Source of the DNA: Alkalihalobacillus sp. TS-13
GTDB lineage: Bacteria; Bacillota; Bacilli; Bacillales; Fictibacillaceae
Length of the DNA: 64,000 bases
Assembly: GCF_019720915.1 (NCBI RefSeq)
Contig: NZ_JAHKSI010000001.1
Location: 1,364,001-1,428,000, forward strand
Reading direction: 5' to 3'
Shown here in pieces: positions 54,113 through 63,171 of the stretch; the stretch's first letter is position 1; the number at the start of each line of letters is the position of its first letter. The position numbers were made by a program, and so were the translations under genes. The notes beneath the pieces were generated by a model, which saw only the letters and a list, made by a program, of their open reading frames with translations, was not told the origin of the DNA and did no database searches.

Positions 54113-54229
54113 ATGATCACTTCCTTTTCTGAGATGCAGCCGCTATGCAGCTGCACGTATATTCCGGTTTTGTATGTATGTTTGGTATATATACAAATGA
54201 ACTCTTTGAATTTTAACTTTGTTAAAGCC

Positions 54230-54497
54230 ATTGTTGATTTTAAAGGAATTTGCGACACTCCTGCGGGAAAGCGAACCAGGTGGACCCCACAATACCACGA
54301 TTAATAAACATCTTCGAGTATAATAATGACCTTCGACTAATTACCACCACGTCCTGTGGTGAACGTCGAAGTCAGTACAAGTACGTCCTGCGCCTGCGGT
54401 TACTCGGTACAAAACTACAAGGGGATGGATTTAAGTCCGTGGGCTTGTGGTGACCGTCGAACGCTGAAAGGGAGTGAATTTCGTAAGAATCAACAAT
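54230..54497 (+). repeat. family R repeat, copy R12 (+)
   Basis: Ends ATTGTTGATT (54230-54239) and AATCAACAAT (54488-54497) are perfect inverted repeats. Inside: GGAATTTGCGACACTCCTGC, CATCTTCGAGTATAATAATG, CCACCACGTCCTGTGGTGAA, the TACGTCCTGCGCCTGCGGTT module of R4, then AAGGGAGTGAATTTCG. It is upstream of der, downstream of yphA. The rest of the gap shows nothing I can name. Confidence 0.85.
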
Positions 54498-54608
54498 TTG
54501 AATCAACAGATTTAAAAATGTAAAAAGAGAACTTTTTCGACAAAATCAGAACTCATTTATTTTAGCAAAAAACTGATAGAGCCACAACATGAAGAAATTC
54601 AGATAGCC

Positions 54609-55217
54609 TTATTGAATATTTTCTTTTACATGCTTGACAGGCTTGTCAATCTTGACTTTCAATGTACTTGTAAATAGCTCATACAACGACCATAGATAAA
54701 CAATCATGCACGAAAGACTGATAATATCAAGGAATATGAAAGAGCCGATCACATAATCCGGTGCGAGATCCTTGAATAATGTAATATAGGCGATTTCACC
54801 ATGAGCATATCCCGATGTAAGTACTGACAACCTAACGTGAAAGTCTTTTGCCATGAGCAAGACGATCAGGGAAAGTGGAATGGCAATGAAAAAATTCAAA
54901 TCGATGAAAATCCATACTGGGTCATATACCACTACAAAGTGCATTCCTACATAAGATATAGAAATGATAGAACTCATGAAAATGGAATACCAAAGCTCTC
55001 GGAATTTTTGCATTCCTAAGTAAGCATAGCTGATCAGGATAATGATAAATAGGGATAAATTGACAAGTTGTCCATCAAGGTCGAGCGTAATAGCAGAACA
55101 ATAGATCAAAATTAAAAGCAATGCCGAAAACACGATCCTTTGTCTTGTTTTTGCTAGAAAGAATGTGCTGATCGTCCAACCCATCCACGCGAACCAGTAA
55201 AATAATGTGCCTTCCAT
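54609..55217 (-). CDS. yphA: YphA, polytopic membrane protein
   Basis: 202 residues with six or seven hydrophobic helices and short loops (for example LSLFIIILISYAYLGMQ and FFIAIPLSLIVLLMA). The C-terminal tail is basic and cytoplasmic (KVKIDKPVKHVKENIQ). The assignment rests on length (199 in B. subtilis YphA), topology and place upstream of der. No function known. A GTGGGGAT sequence precedes its start. Divergent from ypzI. Confidence 0.75.
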   Translation of the reverse strand: MEGTLFYWFAWMGWTISTFFLAKTRQRIVFSALLLILIYCSAITLDLDGQLVNLSLFIIILISYAYLGMQKFRELWYSIFMSSIISISYVGMHFVVVYDPVWIFIDLNFFIAIPLSLIVLLMAKDFHVRLSVLTSGYAHGEIAYITLFKDLAPDYVIGSFIFLDIISLSCMIVYLWSLYELFTSTLKVKIDKPVKHVKENIQ

Positions 55218-55298
55218 ACAAAGATCCCCACCTGAAATTCAATTCATATCTATTCAAAGTATGGAAAAAAGCTGTTGTTTCTAAACCCTACCCCTTAA

Positions 55299-55329
55299 TG
55301 AATAGGATAAAGCAATTCCCGCAAAACTA
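55299..55329 (+). promoter_or_regulatory. possible sigma-G/F promoter of ypzI
   Basis: TGAATA (55299-55304), an 18-base spacer and AAAACTA (55323-55329) compare with TGAATA-17/18-CATACTA: perfect -35, two mismatches in the -10. The ypzI start is 21 bases downstream. Confidence 0.5.
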
Positions 55330-55349
55330 TCACTAAAGGAGTGATACAA

Positions 55350-55484
55350 GTGGGAAAAGATCGACAAGAGAGAAAGTTGAAGCAATCCAAACGTGTTGAA
55401 GCTGACCGGGACCAGAATATGCATTATGACGGAGCTTCAAAACTCGATACAGCTGAAGAAGCCAGAAGAGATAATCGAGAATAG
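55350..55484 (+). CDS. ypzI: YpzI-like small protein
   Basis: 44 residues from GTG 55350 with AAAGGAGTGATACAA before it. Very hydrophilic: MGKDRQERKLKQSKRVEADR at the start, then an acidic half ending EEARRDNRE. Start and length match the YpzI family of Bacillus. The composition and the forespore-type promoter upstream suggest a spore protein (inference). Divergent from yphA; the ypfD terminator separates it from ypfD. Confidence 0.78.
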   Translation: MGKDRQERKLKQSKRVEADRDQNMHYDGASKLDTAEEARRDNRE

Positions 55485-55630
55485 AATTTTTAGGGGCTTT
55501 TCTAGATTGTAGGGTTTTTACTTATCTAATCTAAGAAGCAGTCCGATATAAAAAAGTGTCAGATCAAAAACACGAAATCCCCAATATGTTATTTAGTATG
55601 GAGAGACTCTATGCGAAAACAGCCAAATTA

Positions 55631-55675
55631 AAAAAGGCTGATCCCTTCTTCCCAGATGGAAGTGTGAGATCAGCC
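55631..55675 (-). terminator. ypfD terminator
   Basis: GGCTGATC (55637-55644) pairs with GATCAGCC (55668-55675), and TTTTTTAATTTGG follows on the minus strand. Just after the ypfD stop. Confidence 0.8.
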
Positions 55676-55688
55676 CCTGTTCTTATAC

Positions 55689-56840
55689 TTATTTATACTT
55701 TTTCAGTTGGTCACCAATCATATCTCCGAGTGAAAAACCTGTATTTCCGTCAGTTTCTTTGTTGTACTCTGGATCGATTTTTGAAGGACGGTTTTCTTCC
55801 TCCAATGTAGCTCGGATACTTAAGGAAACTCTCTTCTCATCAGGGTTGATGTCCAATACTTTCACTTTAACTTTATCACCTTGATCAAGGACCTCGCTAG
55901 GTGTTCCGATATGCTTGTTGGCAATTTCAGAAATATGCACAAGCCCTTCTACTCCTGGTGCAACTTCAACGAATGCGCCGAAAGAAACGAGACGTTTCAC
56001 TGTTCCTTCGACGACTTGACCTTTTTCAAGGACATCTCTTACATTGTCCCATGGTCCAGGTAGTGTTTCTTTGATGGAAAGTGAAATACGTTCGTTATCA
56101 CGATCGACAGAAAGTACCTTGACTTTCACCGTGGCACCTTCATTAACGACTTCAGATGGTGTTTCGACTCGATGATGTGCAAGTTGTGAAATATGGACAA
56201 GCCCATCAATCCCACCGATGTCGACGAAAGCACCGAAGTCGGTGAGGCGTTGCACGGTACCTTCCAATACTTGCCCTGCTTCCAGTGATTGAAGCACGTC
56301 CTGTTTTTGAGATTCTTCTTGTTCTTCTAATACAGCACGATGAGACAAAATAAGTTTATTATTTTCTTCTTCAAGTTCCACAATCTTGACTTCCAATGTC
56401 TTTCCTTTATATGAAGAAAAATCTTCTACAAAGTGTTTTTCAACAAGAGATGCTGGGATGAACCCGCGTACGCCGAGATCGACCACAAGGCCGCCTTTGA
56501 CGACGTCAGCGATTTCGACCTCTAAGGTCTGGTTTTTTTCTTTCGCTTCTTTCAATTCAGACCATGCCTTTTCCGCAGAAATTGCACGCTTTGAAAGAAC
56601 GAGCTCTTCTTCTGTTAGTTTGATCACCTTTAGAGTCAATGTATCTCCATCAGATAAGACATCACTAACTTTTTCGACATGCAAGCTTGAAAGCTCACTG
56701 ATCGGCAAGATTCCATCTATCTTATATCCTGCATCGATCAATGCATGTTTTTCCTCAACCTTTGTAACGGTGCCTTCTACAATATCACCGACATCCAAAG
56801 GTTTAATTTCTGAAAGTTCTTGATTCATTTCATCAGTCAT
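55689..56840 (-). CDS. ypfD: YpfD, S1-domain protein homologous to ribosomal protein S1
   Basis: 383 residues (382 in B. subtilis). Four S1 RNA-binding domains in tandem (starting near GDIVEGTVTKV, TLEVEIADVVKGG, GQVLEGTVQRLTDFGAFV, GQVVEGTVKRLVSFGAFV), then a short acidic-basic tail. The Gram-positive protein is not a stable ribosomal subunit. Start ATG 56840 with AAGGAGGTAAAGCC upstream. It follows plsC and cmk on the same strand after a 148-bp gap. Confidence 0.94.
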   Translation of the reverse strand: MTDEMNQELSEIKPLDVGDIVEGTVTKVEEKHALIDAGYKIDGILPISELSSLHVEKVSDVLSDGDTLTLKVIKLTEEELVLSKRAISAEKAWSELKEAKEKNQTLEVEIADVVKGGLVVDLGVRGFIPASLVEKHFVEDFSSYKGKTLEVKIVELEEENNKLILSHRAVLEEQEESQKQDVLQSLEAGQVLEGTVQRLTDFGAFVDIGGIDGLVHISQLAHHRVETPSEVVNEGATVKVKVLSVDRDNERISLSIKETLPGPWDNVRDVLEKGQVVEGTVKRLVSFGAFVEVAPGVEGLVHISEIANKHIGTPSEVLDQGDKVKVKVLDINPDEKRVSLSIRATLEEENRPSKIDPEYNKETDGNTGFSLGDMIGDQLKKYK

Positions 56841-56988
56841 TGGCTTTACCTCCTTAAGTGTCTAAACGAAGAGAAAAACATTTATTAGACCCTCCACATA
56901 TGTGAAAGAGTATGTATAAGGTTCATTTCCCTTTTCTCTAACTTCTTATAAATAGCGGGTTTTGTCAAGTAACTAAACTCCGATATTA

Positions 56989-57570
56989 TTACTTATTCAC
57001 TTCGTATAATTTCCGGATTTCTTCCATGATTTTTTCTGTTGCTTCTCTAGCTGAAGCCTTTTGTTCTTTCAATTCAGAAAAATCAATCGGTGTTCCATAC
57101 ACGATTTTCACCGGTTTGAACATTTTGAAAGGACCAATGATTGCACAAGGTACGACTTTCGCATCTGTTTTCAAAGCAAAGAAACCTGCTCCCGCAAGCC
57201 CATCTGCAATCGATCCGGTCTTGCTCCTTGTTCCTTCAGGAAACAGTCCAACTGCTTTTCCGCTGCGCAATATTTCCAACCCTTTTCTTAATGCTTGTTT
57301 ATCACTCATACCCCTTCGGACAGGGAAAGCATGGATTTTCGGAAGGATACCTTTCAATACTGGCATTTTAAAAAGCTCAGCTTTTGCCATGAAGTGGACT
57401 GTACGGCCGGATGAACAACCGACCAGAGGAGGGTCTAGATAACTGATGTGGTTCGAACAAATCAGGACTCCATCCTCTTTAGGAACATTTTCAAGGCCGA
57501 TCACTTGCAATTTATATCCAGCTGCGAAAACTCCATTAAAAAAATTACGCCCTATATTATAGAGATTCAC
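56989..57570 (-). CDS. plsC: 1-acyl-sn-glycerol-3-phosphate acyltransferase
   Basis: Second acylation of phosphatidic acid synthesis. 193 residues. The HX4D motif is CSNHISYLDPP, and the second block FPEGTRSKTG is present; there is a single amphipathic N-terminal segment instead of true membrane helices. It starts 6 bases after cmk, as in several Bacillus species. Confidence 0.94.
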   Translation of the reverse strand: MNLYNIGRNFFNGVFAAGYKLQVIGLENVPKEDGVLICSNHISYLDPPLVGCSSGRTVHFMAKAELFKMPVLKGILPKIHAFPVRRGMSDKQALRKGLEILRSGKAVGLFPEGTRSKTGSIADGLAGAGFFALKTDAKVVPCAIIGPFKMFKPVKIVYGTPIDFSELKEQKASAREATEKIMEEIRKLYEVNK

Positions 57571-57576
57571 CGGCCA

Positions 57577-58254
57577 TCAAACCCTTTCTCTTTCTCGGAC
57601 GATCTGAAGGATCGCTTTCACGACCTCGTCAATCGACATCATCGTCGTATCAAGTTCAATTGCATCTTCCGCTTTCATCAATGGGGATGCTTCCCGTTCA
57701 GAGTCCAATTCATCGCGTTGTTCGATTTCCCGCTTAATTTGCTCTAAATCAGAGGGAATCCCTTTTGATATGTTTTCTTCATGTCTTCTTTTCGCTCGTT
57801 CGTCAACGGAAGCGATTAGAAAAATTTTTACCTGTGCATCCGGAATGACATGAGTTCCGATATCACGTCCATCCATGACAACTGAATGTTCTTGACTCAA
57901 TTCTTGTTGACGTTTCACCATCTCTACGCGTACGGCAGGATGTTTCGCAACTTCAGAAACGTTGTTCGTCACTTCAGACGTTCTGATCTCTTCTGTCACA
58001 TCTTCTCCATCCAGAACGACGTACTGTTTATCTGACTTTTTTTGCAGATCGATTTTTGTGTTCCCTAAAACATTTTTCAGAGCAATTTCGTCCCTGACAT
58101 CGATGCCGTTTCGAAGTGCTTTCAAAGTTATGGATCGATACATTGCACCTGTATCAATATAAACAAACGACAAAATGTCTGCCACTCTTTTGGCGACAGT
58201 ACTTTTCCCTGCCCCAGCAGGTCCATCAATTGCAATTCTCATCAAGTTACTCAT
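57577..58254 (-). CDS. cmk: cytidylate kinase
   Basis: Phosphorylates CMP and dCMP. 225 residues from ATG 58254 (AGGAGGAACT directly before it); the frame is open to 58371, rejected because B. subtilis Cmk has 224. P-loop [46 protein letters not shown] and the lid Arg in RAKRRHEE are conserved. Cotranscribed with plsC. Confidence 0.96.
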   Translation of the reverse strand: MSNLMRIAIDGPAGAGKSTVAKRVADILSFVYIDTGAMYRSITLKALRNGIDVRDEIALKNVLGNTKIDLQKKSDKQYVVLDGEDVTEEIRTSEVTNNVSEVAKHPAVRVEMVKRQQELSQEHSVVMDGRDIGTHVIPDAQVKIFLIASVDERAKRRHEENISKGIPSDLEQIKREIEQRDELDSEREASPLMKAEDAIELDTTMMSIDEVVKAILQIVRERERV

Positions 58255-58419
58255 AGTTCCTCCTGCTTCTGTCAACACATCTGTTTTTCTTAACAATTCG
58301 AGGCTATCATGCATTTTTCTACCCAACTCATAGAGAAACTTGGCGCTTTTGAGGAAACCTGAAGGCTCCAAGTGCCAAGTTCAACGGTGACATTATCCCT
58401 CAAATTCATTGATACCGGG

Positions 58420-58632
58420 TCAATTTTCAACCCTTTCATCATACCATAGGAAATTTGAACGGTCTATCGTTTCAACTGTCTCACCAGTACTTCCATTCGT
58501 AATACCTTCATATTCATACAATTGATTGAAATAGGCACCAATGTCCCAATTGAATATGAGATATTGGGCGACAAAGAGAAAAATGATCTGACACACAATC
58601 AATTTGATCAAAATACGTTCCAGCAATCTCAT
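58420..58632 (-). CDS. ypfB: YpfB-like small membrane protein (DUF5359)
   Basis: 70 residues. One N-terminal membrane helix (about 8-28, ILIKLIVCQIIFLFVAQYLI) and a polar C-terminus. The start MRLLERILIKLIV and the location between ypfA and cmk fit YpfB of B. subtilis, which is shorter; this tail is more polar and acidic. Function unknown. A 165-bp gap separates it from cmk. Confidence 0.7.
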   Translation of the reverse strand: MRLLERILIKLIVCQIIFLFVAQYLIFNWDIGAYFNQLYEYEGITNGSTGETVETIDRSNFLWYDERVEN

Positions 58633-58710
58633 AATTGAATCGCATCCTCATAATGGTCTTTTCTCTATCGTTACCAAAACAAGGCTGCTGTTATACGGAT
58701 AAATAATAAT

Positions 58711-58788
58711 GGTGAATTTCGATCTATCCTTTATTCGCTGTGGGGTCTCGCCTGGCTCGTTTTTCTCGCTGGAGTATCACAAATATTG
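58711..58788 (-). repeat. family R repeat, copy R13 (-), degenerate
   Basis: GGTGAATTTCGATCTATCCT at the left, GTGGGGTCTCGCCTGGCTCG and TTCTCGCTGGAGTATCACAA at the right. It is clearly related to the GACACTCC...CGCGAG end module but is worn at both ends. It fills the ypfB-ypfA gap. Confidence 0.6.
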
Positions 58789-58854
58789 CTTCAACCAAAC
58801 TCAAACTAAATATCAACATCATTATTTAACAAGCCAATCGTTTAAAGCACCTAA

Positions 58855-59514
58855 TCATAATAACCCTTTCTTCTTGAACATCAGTTGTTCTTCAAAACAG
58901 AACCGCAGCATATGTTGTTTGTCCCTCTCTGTGATTTTCATGAACTGCAAAGGAGCTTTATCCCTTTTGCCGTTCTCACCCTTAATGATGCGGATGACTT
59001 TCGCCTTTTGCTTCACATACCTGTGCTGATCTTTTAAAGGCAATACCATCCAGCACTTTAATTCCATGCCTTCCTTCAGTCTGTGTTGCTCAGGCAAAAT
59101 AATAGCACATCCACCAGCGCTTACATCTGAAGTGATCGCTGTAAATGGTTGGAACTGATAATCTGTAGGATGAATGGCAATATCAATCGCTGTATCGACA
59201 CGAACAAATTCACGCCTTTGAATTTTTTCCAAATTCTTTTCTCCAGGAAATGTTAAAATCAGTAAAGGTATATGTTCTTTTTTCCGATCGGTCATTTCAG
59301 TGTGGAACTTATATGTTATTTTATCTTTTGTCGTGAAATGTGCATAGAACTTTGTCCCTGTCATGAAAAATTCCGATTTATTTGTCCGGAGATTGGATGG
59401 ATATGTAACAAGCAGATGATCTTCTCTTATATCTTCAACCTTACATTGAAACTTTTGTGCTTCTTGTCCGGGTTTCCGGATATCAAGAAAAAGGGTTTCA
59501 CCAATTTTGATCAT
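58855..59514 (-). CDS. ypfA: YpfA/MotI-type PilZ domain protein, c-di-GMP receptor
   Basis: 219 residues: an N-terminal YcgR-like beta-barrel (about 1-95) and a PilZ domain with RREFVR (100-105) and DVSAGG (130-135), the two c-di-GMP binding motifs RxxxR and D/NxSxxG, intact. B. subtilis YpfA (MotI, DgrA) binds c-di-GMP and stops the flagellar motor by acting on MotA. The same role is likely here. It follows ypeB by 308 bp on the same strand. Confidence 0.92.
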   Translation of the reverse strand: MIKIGETLFLDIRKPGQEAQKFQCKVEDIREDHLLVTYPSNLRTNKSEFFMTGTKFYAHFTTKDKITYKFHTEMTDRKKEHIPLLILTFPGEKNLEKIQRREFVRVDTAIDIAIHPTDYQFQPFTAITSDVSAGGCAIILPEQHRLKEGMELKCWMVLPLKDQHRYVKQKAKVIRIIKGENGKRDKAPLQFMKITERDKQHMLRFCFEEQLMFKKKGLL

Positions 59515-59650
59515 GAAAAATCCCCCTCACCCTTTTATTTGGCTCAGTGATACTATAGTGTCGTTTTGAGATTTCAATGGATCTGGAAACACTACAACGT
59601 ATCATATAAGAGCCTTTTCATTTAGGTCAATTATCTCATTTTAACAAGAA

Positions 59651-59677
59651 AAGGAAAAGCAAAATTTGCTTTTCCTT
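59651..59677 (-). terminator. hairpin downstream of ypeB
   Basis: AAGGAAAAGCAAA (59651-59663) pairs perfectly with TTTGCTTTTCCTT (59665-59677). The minus strand then has TTCTTGTT. It is about 150 bases past the ypeB stop; the stretch between them contains no gene I can support. Confidence 0.6.
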
Positions 59678-59822
59678 GTTCTTATTTCATTAGAGGTGAG
59701 GACAAATTGGCAATAGGAAGTCATTCGATTTAGTGGCTTCATTCAGGAAAGAAAATATATAAACGCAACTAAGCCTCTGCCTCCACCTTGTCAAGGCTTG
59801 CCAATCAGCAAATTTCCTTTAC

Positions 59823-61172
59823 CTACATACTGTTGACCGGTGTATTAGGATCATCCAGTTTTTTTACTTTTTCTTCCATTCCCGTGCTGGCATTAATGAA
59901 GATTCGGAAAGTCTCATTGCCCATTGTTGCTAAGAACTCATAGCAATGAACCTCTTCACCAAGATCATTGGTGATGATTCCCTGGTGAGTTTCCATGATT
60001 TTAAGCTTCGGATTCAACTTACCTTGTGCTTCTTTTTGGGAAATAGCAGGAGAAGTAATTTTCCGATCTTTTTCACCAATCAGATAGTTCATTCCTTCAT
60101 AGCCAATGATATCCCCGTTATCTAGGGCTACTTTGATCGTTACTGTTTGGGGATAGATCCGTACATCGTCCTGCATTTTCACATAGGTGTAGATTCCGAT
60201 GTTTTCATATTGGTTACTTGTGGTCATCTCCATCTTATCCATTGCATGCTTGTTCAAGAACTCTCTTGCTTTTTCACTTCCCTGATATAGGCTGATCTTA
60301 GCCTTTTGAACGTTTCGATCTTCTAGTATCCAAGTAGGGTGACCACCTTTTTTGGTCATTTCCATATAGATATTGGAATCACTTTTCGGCTCGTTGACAG
60401 AGATCCGGTATGCCTCATATGGTGATCCTTTTCCGTTTTCCTCGACAGTCACTTTACTGTTCTTATCCAGCTTCAGGAATTTGATAGCAAGATTCTTAGC
60501 TTCTTCTTTCGTGATTTGCTTTCCACTCAGGGCCTTATATTTATTATCCTCAAATTCGCTGATCTTCGTCATCTCCGGACCCCAGTTCACTTCTGAATAT
60601 CCTTCGACAGATTTATCGACTGTTTTCAGCCCGTTGATGACGGTATTGTCATTCGGGTCATTTTCTGTTGCAAGTGCCAATTCGACATCCATCCATCTTA
60701 GATTTTCTTTCATGACAGTTGCTTGCACATCTCTTAATTCATTTTTGATTTCTGTAGCGTTCTTATGCAAACTTTGAAGTGTTGCATACTCTTCATCAGA
60801 AAGGGGTTTCTTCTCCAAATCCCTGATTGCGATCCGATAACTGAACTCACCGATCTTCGTCAGGAATTCTTCCGTTTTATTAAATGGAAGCAGCGCTAAC
60901 GGAAGTTGGCCTACATCGTTATGGGCCTCCGAAGTCAAACGCCAAACCTCTGCAAGTGAAGGAGAGATCTGTTGTCGTGAATTCATAGCTAACGTGGTTC
61001 CGATTTTTTCTTCTAACGCATCGAAATGGAAATTCAAATCATGGAAAGCTCGTTGGTAGTTGTTTTCAGCGTTGATAAGGATCGCATTTTTTTCTTGATG
61101 TTCCTTGTATCCCCAAAACCCTGTACCAATTACGGCAATTGCCAATATCGTTATTAAAATTGTTCTGATCAT
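59823..61172 (-). CDS. ypeB: YpeB, germination protein required for SleB
   Basis: 449 residues (B. subtilis 450). An N-terminal signal anchor (IRTILITILAIAVIGTGFWGY), a helical N-terminal domain (about 30-180) and three PepSY-type repeats in the C-terminal half (for example ISVNEPKSDSNIYMEMTKKG, GDIIGYEGMNYLIG, TFRIFINASTGMEEKV). YpeB and SleB protect each other in the dormant spore. It follows sleB by 15 bases. Confidence 0.95.
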   Translation of the reverse strand: MIRTILITILAIAVIGTGFWGYKEHQEKNAILINAENNYQRAFHDLNFHFDALEEKIGTTLAMNSRQQISPSLAEVWRLTSEAHNDVGQLPLALLPFNKTEEFLTKIGEFSYRIAIRDLEKKPLSDEEYATLQSLHKNATEIKNELRDVQATVMKENLRWMDVELALATENDPNDNTVINGLKTVDKSVEGYSEVNWGPEMTKISEFEDNKYKALSGKQITKEEAKNLAIKFLKLDKNSKVTVEENGKGSPYEAYRISVNEPKSDSNIYMEMTKKGGHPTWILEDRNVQKAKISLYQGSEKAREFLNKHAMDKMEMTTSNQYENIGIYTYVKMQDDVRIYPQTVTIKVALDNGDIIGYEGMNYLIGEKDRKITSPAISQKEAQGKLNPKLKIMETHQGIITNDLGEEVHCYEFLATMGNETFRIFINASTGMEEKVKKLDDPNTPVNSM

Positions 61173-61187
61173 GTCTCTTCACCTCCA

Positions 61188-62042
61188 TTATTTAGCAAAG
61201 ATATGTTTTCCGATTTGGGTAACTTGTGAACGTGTCCATATCCAACCGGATGTTGCAGTATCAGGGTTGAAATAATAAATACATCCGTCCGAAGGATCCC
61301 ATCCATTGATTGCGTCATGAACAGCTTTTTTGGCTTGTTCATTTGGTGTAAGCCAAATCTGCCCATCTGCTACCGCAGTGAACGCTCGCGGTTCAAATAT
61401 GACGCCTGAAATGGTATTTGGAAAAGAGGTGCTTTCAATTCGGTTGAGAATGACTGCTGCAACAGCGACCTGCCCAACATAAGGCTCACCACGGGCTTCG
61501 CCATAGACTGCATTCGCCATCAATTGAATATCATTTTCCGAATAACCGCTCGGTACATTTTTCCCTTGTTGCGGCTTTTGTTGTTTAGGTTGTGCTTTTC
61601 CTTCCTGACCTGATGGTTTCTTAGCAGGAGCTTTCCCCTTCTGTGTCTGTTTTTCTAGAGGTGTACCACCATAATGTGTGAACTTCTTCCCTTTTTGAAT
61701 GTTCCTTTTCACAAATCCTTCATGGTACTCTGAAGCATTCGCGAGTTTCAATTTTGACGTTGGACCGGCAAGTCCATCCACTTTCAACCCAAACTCATAC
61801 TGGAAGTTTCGAAGTGCCCAGTATGTACCCCAACCAAATACCCCATCAATCTTCCCGTTATAAAACCCTAAATATTGCAATCTCGATTGAAGTTCAATTA
61901 CATCTTCACCCGTTGCGCCTTGCTGGATCACTTGAGCAGTGAACGCGTCTGTTTTATCAATATGCACAGCGCTCAACAACGGAATGACTAATAGTATCAA
62001 TGATAAGCATACTTTTACGAACAAATTTCCACTTTTCATCAT
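61188..62042 (-). CDS. sleB: SleB, spore cortex-lytic enzyme
   Basis: Lytic transglycosylase that breaks down cortex at germination. 284 residues from ATG 62042 (CAGGAGGCTGTA before it); the frame opens 18 codons earlier without support. A signal peptide (about 5-30, cleavage near AVHIDK or TDAFTA), a peptidoglycan-binding repeat (ELQSRLQYLGFYNGKIDGVFG), a Lys/Gln/Pro-rich linker and the Hydrolase_2 domain with VYGEARGEPYVGQVAVAAVI (catalytic Glu). Operon sleB-ypeB, with a candidate sigma-G promoter. Confidence 0.95.
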   Translation of the reverse strand: MMKSGNLFVKVCLSLILLVIPLLSAVHIDKTDAFTAQVIQQGATGEDVIELQSRLQYLGFYNGKIDGVFGWGTYWALRNFQYEFGLKVDGLAGPTSKLKLANASEYHEGFVKRNIQKGKKFTHYGGTPLEKQTQKGKAPAKKPSGQEGKAQPKQQKPQQGKNVPSGYSENDIQLMANAVYGEARGEPYVGQVAVAAVILNRIESTSFPNTISGVIFEPRAFTAVADGQIWLTPNEQAKKAVHDAINGWDPSDGCIYYFNPDTATSGWIWTRSQVTQIGKHIFAK

Positions 62043-62083
62043 TACAGCCTCCTGTTGCATCCTGTATAACTTTTCAATGTTCG

Positions 62084-62113
62084 TAGTTTCTGTCATTCAA
62101 GTGATTTTATACA
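62084..62113 (-). promoter_or_regulatory. possible sigma-G promoter of sleB-ypeB
   Basis: On the minus strand TGTATA (62108-62113), 17 bases, GAAACTA (62084-62090): one mismatch in the -35 and two in the -10 against TGAATA-CATACTA. The start codon follows 41 bases downstream. Forespore expression is known for the B. subtilis operon. Confidence 0.5.
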
Positions 62114-62130
62114 AAGAGAAAAATTAATAG

Positions 62131-62162
62131 AAAAAACCTGATCATCCAAGTGGACGACCAGG
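62131..62162 (-). terminator. prsW terminator
   Basis: CCTGATCATCC (62137-62147) pairs with GGACGACCAGG (62152-62162), followed by TTTTTTC on the minus strand. It separates prsW from sleB. Confidence 0.8.
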
Positions 62163-62180
62163 CATATCTGAAAATAGAAA

Positions 62181-62867
62181 TCAATTTATTGCTCCATGAT
62201 TTTGTTGTTCATAATTTTCCTGTGAAACACCTTGTGCATACTTGATTTTTCTCAAACCTAACCACCATAAAAAGATCATGAAAGGAAGCATGAAGATCAT
62301 CCATTTTTGCATCAGGGATAAAATGATATAGTCATAAAAACCATGAAAGAATATCGGTACTACTAATGACGCTAATATGAACAATTGTTTTATACGCTTG
62401 TTGTCAGAGGATTTACCACGCGAAAGATAATATCCCATGATCACCCCGAACAACGCATGGCTTGGAACGGGTAACAATGCTCTCATTAACGCGGTTTCAA
62501 CACCATTGGTAAACAAATAGAGAACATTTTCAGCGGTTGCGAATCCTAATGAAAGTGACACACCATAAATGATCCCATCATATGGCTCATTGAATTCAAT
62601 ATGTTGGTATGCTGTGAAATAAAGCAAGAACCATTTGAAAAACTCCTCAAGGAAGCCCGAAACGATGAAAGCATCAGCCCACTCAGCAACAGGCATCTCT
62701 TCATAAATACCGAACTGCAAAACCATTACAGGAAAAACAAGAAGAATCCCAATTATGAAGGTTCGTAACACCATTAAAATTGGCTCAGGTTTATATTTTT
62801 CTTTCAAATAGAAAAATGACAGCAAGGCGAGGCCTGGAGCGATCCCTGCCGATATGACCGTAAACAT
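62181..62867 (-). CDS. prsW: PrsW, site-1 intramembrane-acting protease for anti-sigma-W
   Basis: 228 residues, seven or so membrane helices. The glutamate motif EEFFKW ([13 protein letters not shown]), the following [12 protein letters not shown] and [10 protein letters not shown], and [12 protein letters not shown] plus FFHGFYDY supply the metal-site Glu and His residues of the PrsW/CPBP superfamily. PrsW makes the first cut in RsiW in B. subtilis. The start at 62867 has no strong ribosome site, ATATGACCGTAAAC upstream; an internal start is possible but would remove helix 1. Confidence 0.9.
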   Translation of the reverse strand: MFTVISAGIAPGLALLSFFYLKEKYKPEPILMVLRTFIIGILLVFPVMVLQFGIYEEMPVAEWADAFIVSGFLEEFFKWFLLYFTAYQHIEFNEPYDGIIYGVSLSLGFATAENVLYLFTNGVETALMRALLPVPSHALFGVIMGYYLSRGKSSDNKRIKQLFILASLVVPIFFHGFYDYIILSLMQKWMIFMLPFMIFLWWLGLRKIKYAQGVSQENYEQQNHGAIN

Positions 62868-62979
62868 TTACATCGTCTCGTTTCCATCCATTTTTTACTA
62901 TCGTATCATGAACAACGATCTTTTTGTTAGGCTGTTTTCTAAAAGTTTATTGCTAATACACTTTCCATTATAATAGCGT

Positions 62980-63022
62980 GGGAATTTACTCGCTATTCCC
63001 GCAAGAGTCTCGTATATTTCCA
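62980..63022 (-). repeat. family R repeat, copy R14 (-), minimal form
   Basis: GGGAATTTACTCGCTATTCC then CGCAAGAGTCTCGTATATTTCC: the two ends fused, about 43 bp, with GGAAAT/ATTTCC inverted ends as in R2. It is in the gap between prsW and the asparaginase gene. The remainder of that gap is AT-rich promoter DNA. Confidence 0.65.
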
Positions 63023-63171
63023 CCACTTACAGATTTTTCTCATTCTCTAAATCACAAAGTAAATCACAAAGCTTTTTGTTATATTAATTGTCAGCCCAAT
63101 TTTAGACTCACGTGTACAAAACATGGTATCTTAAATCTTGAATAAACTTTTTAGAACGAGGTGTAAACTCA

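Noticed and set aside
7142-63022. CRISPR array
   Set aside because: The dispersed repeats are long, irregularly spaced by genes and have no unique spacers of equal size, and no cas genes are present.
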